Shown piece after piece: positions 30,358 to 32,296 of a stretch of DNA of 32,296 nucleotides. This DNA comes from Ramlibacter sp. Its GTDB lineage: Bacteria > Pseudomonadota > Gammaproteobacteria > Burkholderiales > Burkholderiaceae_C. Under the pieces are notes generated by a model. The model was not told the DNA's origin. It was given only the letters and a program-made list of their open reading frames with translations, and did no database searches. Location: assembly GCA_013815685.1 (NCBI GenBank), contig JACDFR010000045.1, forward strand, positions 1-32,296, written 5' to 3'. A program made the position numbers and the translations under genes. Numbering within the stretch: position 1 is the first letter of the stretch; the number at the start of each line of letters is the position of its first letter.

Positions 30358-30578
30358 TTCAGCGCCTCCGAGACAAGCAGCAGGAAGGTTCGGCGCGCTT
30401 CGATGTCAGGCAGACCAGAGAGAAGTCCACCATGGCCGCTTTCGCTCTCATCGTTCGATATAAAACTGAGGGCCTTGTAGAGCGGTCCGCCCCCCAGCCA
30501 TCGACCCAGGTAGCCCGAATTCTCTGGCCGTACCGAGTCGGAAAGCGCAGCCTCGCGGATTAATTCGCTGTCGGTCAT
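30354..30578 (-). CDS. Hypothetical early protein
   Basis: The 74-residue protein begins TDSELIREAALSD and contains LGRWLGGGPLYKALSFI and a final ARRTFLLLVSEALK helix. It has ATGA overlaps on both sides. No family is recognised. Confidence 0.65.
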   Translation of the reverse strand: MTDSELIREAALSDSVRPENSGYLGRWLGGGPLYKALSFISNDESESGHGGLLSGLPDIEARRTFLLLVSEALK

Positions 30579-30709
30579 CTGCGGCTCTCAATCTGGTTGA
30601 TGGTCAATACGATTTGCGGCAGGTACGGCGACAGCGGGTGGATGGTGCGAGCCTGCCACCGCCAGAACAGGAGGGCGGCTTCGCGCCACAGGGGCTGTAG
30701 TGCTTTCAT
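30575..30709 (-). CDS. Small Trp/Leu-rich protein
   Basis: The 44-residue protein starts at ATG 30709, where AAGGGG lies upstream; the longer frame is not supported. The sequence KALQPLWREAALLFWRWQAR is amphipathic and may associate with membrane or nucleic acid. The remainder is LSPYLPQIVLTINQIESRR. Its stop overlaps the next ATG. Confidence 0.6.
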   Translation of the reverse strand: MKALQPLWREAALLFWRWQARTIHPLSPYLPQIVLTINQIESRR

Positions 30710-30719
30710 GCTTCGCCCC

Positions 30720-31055
30720 TTATTTGGCTTTTGCGTCAACGATGACGCGGGCAAGAACAGCGTCCAGCGCTTCGATGGCTTTCGCGCCGAGCGTGGTGTT
30801 TGCTGCCATTTCGGCGGCGTGAGCAACGGCAAGAATCCGGATGGTCTTGGTGTCAGGGAGTGCCGTTGCGATAACCACCGGCAGCAGTAGCCAGCGTGCG
30901 AATTTCCAGTACCGCGACCACACGCTTACCTCGCTCGCCTCGAGAAGGCCCGCGAGGACCGCGCCGCTGATAAATACGATTGCGCTCACAGCACCGATAA
31001 CGCCGATGCTTCCGGCAATGTCGGCAAGCCACATGAGAAGAAAAATGGTTTTCAT
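30720..31055 (-). CDS. Membrane protein with two or three hydrophobic segments
   Basis: The 111-residue protein starts at ATG 31055, coupled to the preceding tiny gene (ATGA). The hydrophobic stretches are FLLMWLADIAGSIGVIGAV (5-23), IVFISGAVLAGLLE (26-39) and WLLLPVVIATAL (54-65), followed by a soluble helical end. The start inside a longer frame is chosen because of this coupling and the good membrane start. Function is unknown. Confidence 0.65.
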   Translation of the reverse strand: MKTIFLLMWLADIAGSIGVIGAVSAIVFISGAVLAGLLEASEVSVWSRYWKFARWLLLPVVIATALPDTKTIRILAVAHAAEMAANTTLGAKAIEALDAVLARVIVDAKAK

Positions 31056-31147
31056 AACGACCACCAAGGCACCAGCGAAGCAGCCAGCATTACGCCGGCG
31101 CCGACGGCCAGGACGTAGCCCCAGGCTTCTTCTGTGCGGCGTGTCAT
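31052..31147 (-). CDS. Tiny membrane protein (31 residues)
   Basis: ATG 31147 is preceded by GGAGGGGGGC, a strong ribosome site. The frame encodes [20 protein letters not shown], then AASLVPWWSL, a single membrane helix. It overlaps the upstream gene's stop and the downstream start, both as ATGA. This two-sided coupling makes a real gene likely despite its size. Confidence 0.6.
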   Translation of the reverse strand: MTRRTEEAWGYVLAVGAGVMLAASLVPWWSL

Positions 31148-31542
31148 GCCCCCCTCCAGCTACGCGGCGTCTGCGAGTCGTACTGCCGCTCCTCGCGCGG
31201 TCCATAGAACGCGCTCAGCTCAGGCTCGTCCTGCGGCTGCATGCTGTCCTCGATGTCGCAGGCCAGGGCGGTGATCCTGGCGTTGATCCAGTCGTTTTGC
31301 GGCAGCTCGATGGACGATTCGAGGTTCTGCAGCGCCCGGAGAATTTCCGGGACGCTGTGCAGCTTGTACTTGCTGTAGACGCGCTGGGCGGCAGCGATAG
31401 ATTCGCGGCGCACGCGGGAATCTTCCGCAGCCGCTGCAATGCGAGCAGCCAGGGCAGCGCGGCCGGCGGGACTTGCATCAATGGCGCGTATTTCACGCGC
31501 GATCTCAGCCTGGTCGGCGATGCAGGCAGTGATGGGGCTCAT
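31144..31542 (-). CDS. Hypothetical helical early protein
   Basis: The 132-residue protein is mostly helical: Ala/Arg-rich ([21 protein letters not shown]), then [20 protein letters not shown], and a polar, acidic tail. ATG 31542 overlaps the stop of the pentapeptide gene (ATGA). No family is recognised. Confidence 0.65.
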   Translation of the reverse strand: MSPITACIADQAEIAREIRAIDASPAGRAALAARIAAAAEDSRVRRESIAAAQRVYSKYKLHSVPEILRALQNLESSIELPQNDWINARITALACDIEDSMQPQDEPELSAFYGPREERQYDSQTPRSWRGA

Positions 31543-32296
31543 GCTGCACCGCCTTGCGCAGCGGCTCGGGCTGCGGCGCGGCGCTCTGCTTCAGCCGATT
31601 CCTTAACGTAGGCGCGAGTTTCGAGCCACGTTAAGGCCTCCTGTTGGCCCCTGTAGAACATCTTTGCGGCGATGGGTGCAGCCAGAGCGCCAGCGAGAGA
31701 CGCTTCGACAGTGCGCAGCGCGGGCTCAGTGGAGCAAACCTGCAGCCAGCCCGCAAGGCAATGGGTCGTGCCGCAAACGGCTTCCTCGGCACACGTCCGG
31801 TCGCGCCAGTCATCGCCATCGTGCCAGTGGTCCATGTTCAGGCGCTCTTGATCGTCCAGAATGATGGCGCGCACCTTGTCGAGACTTTCGATTGCCTGCT
31901 CTGGCGTGGCGCGGGGGAGGGGTTTCCCGTCGGCACCGCGCAGGTCGGCATCGCGCAGGTCGGCATCGCGCAGGACGGCATCGCGCAGGTTGGCACCGCG
32001 CAGGACGGCACCGCGCAGGACGGCATCGCGCAGGTTGGCACCGCGCAGGACGGCATCGCGCAGGTTGGCACCGCGCAGGACGGCATCGCGCAGGTTGGCA
32101 CCGCTCAGGTCGGCACCGCGCAGGTCGGCATCGCGCAGGACGGCACCGCGCAGGCCGGCATCGCTCAGGTCGGCACCGCGCAGGTTGGCACCGCTCAGGA
32201 CGGCACCGCGCAGGTCGGCATCGCTCAGGACGGCACCGCTCAGGTTGGCACCGCTCAGGACGGCACCGCGCAGGTCGGCATCGCTCAGGACGGCAC
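31539..32296 (-). CDS. Pentapeptide-repeat protein (5' partial)
   Basis: The frame is open to the right window edge (251 residues visible); the start lies outside. The first ~125 residues are pentapeptides of the type A(N/D/V)L(R/S)(G/D), which fold as a right-handed beta helix. From [20 protein letters not shown] onward a separate C-terminal domain follows with [10 protein letters not shown] and two nearby Cys residues. An internal GTG at 31874 is not needed as a start because the repeats run in frame into this domain. Some pentapeptide proteins mimic DNA and protect gyrase; here the role is unknown. Confidence 0.85.
   Translation of the reverse strand, partial: AVLSDADLRGAVLSGANLSGAVLSDADLRGAVLSGANLRGADLSDAGLRGAVLRDADLRGADLSGANLRDAVLRGANLRDAVLRGANLRDAVLRGAVLRGANLRDAVLRDADLRDADLRGADGKPLPRATPEQAIESLDKVRAIILDDQERLNMDHWHDGDDWRDRTCAEEAVCGTTHCLAGWLQVCSTEPALRTVEASLAGALAAPIAAKMFYRGQQEALTWLETRAYVKESAEAERRAAARAAAQGGAA
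31926..32296 (-). repeat. 15-bp tandem array coding pentapeptides
   Basis: About 25 units of a 15-bp sequence such as CTGCGCGGTGCCGAC follow each other almost without change. Differences fall at a few sites only: GAC/AAC/GTC, CGC/AGC and GGT/GAT. The array continues past the window edge. Confidence 0.9.

Noticed and set aside
31838..32101. A minus-strand frame of repeated Cys-Ala-Val/Met-Pro units resembling a cysteine-rich repeat protein
   Set aside because: It is the out-of-phase shadow of the 15-bp pentapeptide array; the in-phase frame gives A(N/D/V)L(R/S)(G/D) repeats that continue into a normal C-terminal domain.
1..32296. CRISPR array
   Set aside because: The only regular short repeats are the 15-bp coding array and the 12-bp attP units; neither has repeat/spacer structure.

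Overview
The window is most of the genome of a temperate tailed bacteriophage of a high-GC proteobacterium, most likely a betaproteobacterium of the Burkholderiales. That host guess rests on the tRNA-Lys(CTT) 3' half carried at the attachment site, the overall base composition and the gene style; the species cannot be named from sequence alone. The set of structural genes points to a short-tailed (podovirus-like) virion. There is a P22-type portal of about 730 residues, a separate acidic scaffold, a DUF5309-like capsid protein, adaptor and stabilisation proteins, several Gln/Ala/Gly-rich internal-virion proteins and a large tail spike. No tape measure, tail tube or sheath gene is seen.

Layout. 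Positions 1-119 hold the end of an upstream rightward gene. Positions 120-1086 are a structured leader with tandem hairpins, a tRNA-like remnant, a terminator and one small gene. Positions 1087-22584 are the rightward late region: terminase, portal, scaffold and capsid, connectors, internal virion proteins, tail fibre and GH5-domain tail spike, then a lysis cassette ending in nested spanins. Positions 22585-22990 are non-coding and contain the attP core plus clustered short repeats. From 22992 to the right edge everything reads leftward: a small protein, a tyrosine integrase, a DUF4224 excisionase candidate, a long run of tightly coupled small early genes, a YqaJ-type exonuclease and a pentapeptide-repeat protein cut by the window end.

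The att core lies between the lysis genes and int, with phage genes on both sides. The sequence is therefore best read as a non-integrated (virion, circular or tandem) phage genome, not a simple chromosomal prophage. The left edge would join, beyond the window, to the repressor/replication segment that should follow the right edge.

Accessory cargo sits inside the tail region: an ADP-ribosyltransferase-like protein (10055-10936), an antisense two-gene cassette with its own promoter and a predicted leaderless HTH gene (10866-11294), and a cupin plus an aspartyl/asparaginyl-hydroxylase-like oxygenase (12271-13142). The antisense cassette and the oxygenase pair look visibly less GC-rich than their neighbours and are the best candidates for something not yet described. 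Other points worth a second look are the cellulase-family domain in the tail spike, the attP repeat array, the duplicated hairpin leader around the capsid gene, several tiny overlapping genes, and the near-perfect 15-bp pentapeptide array.
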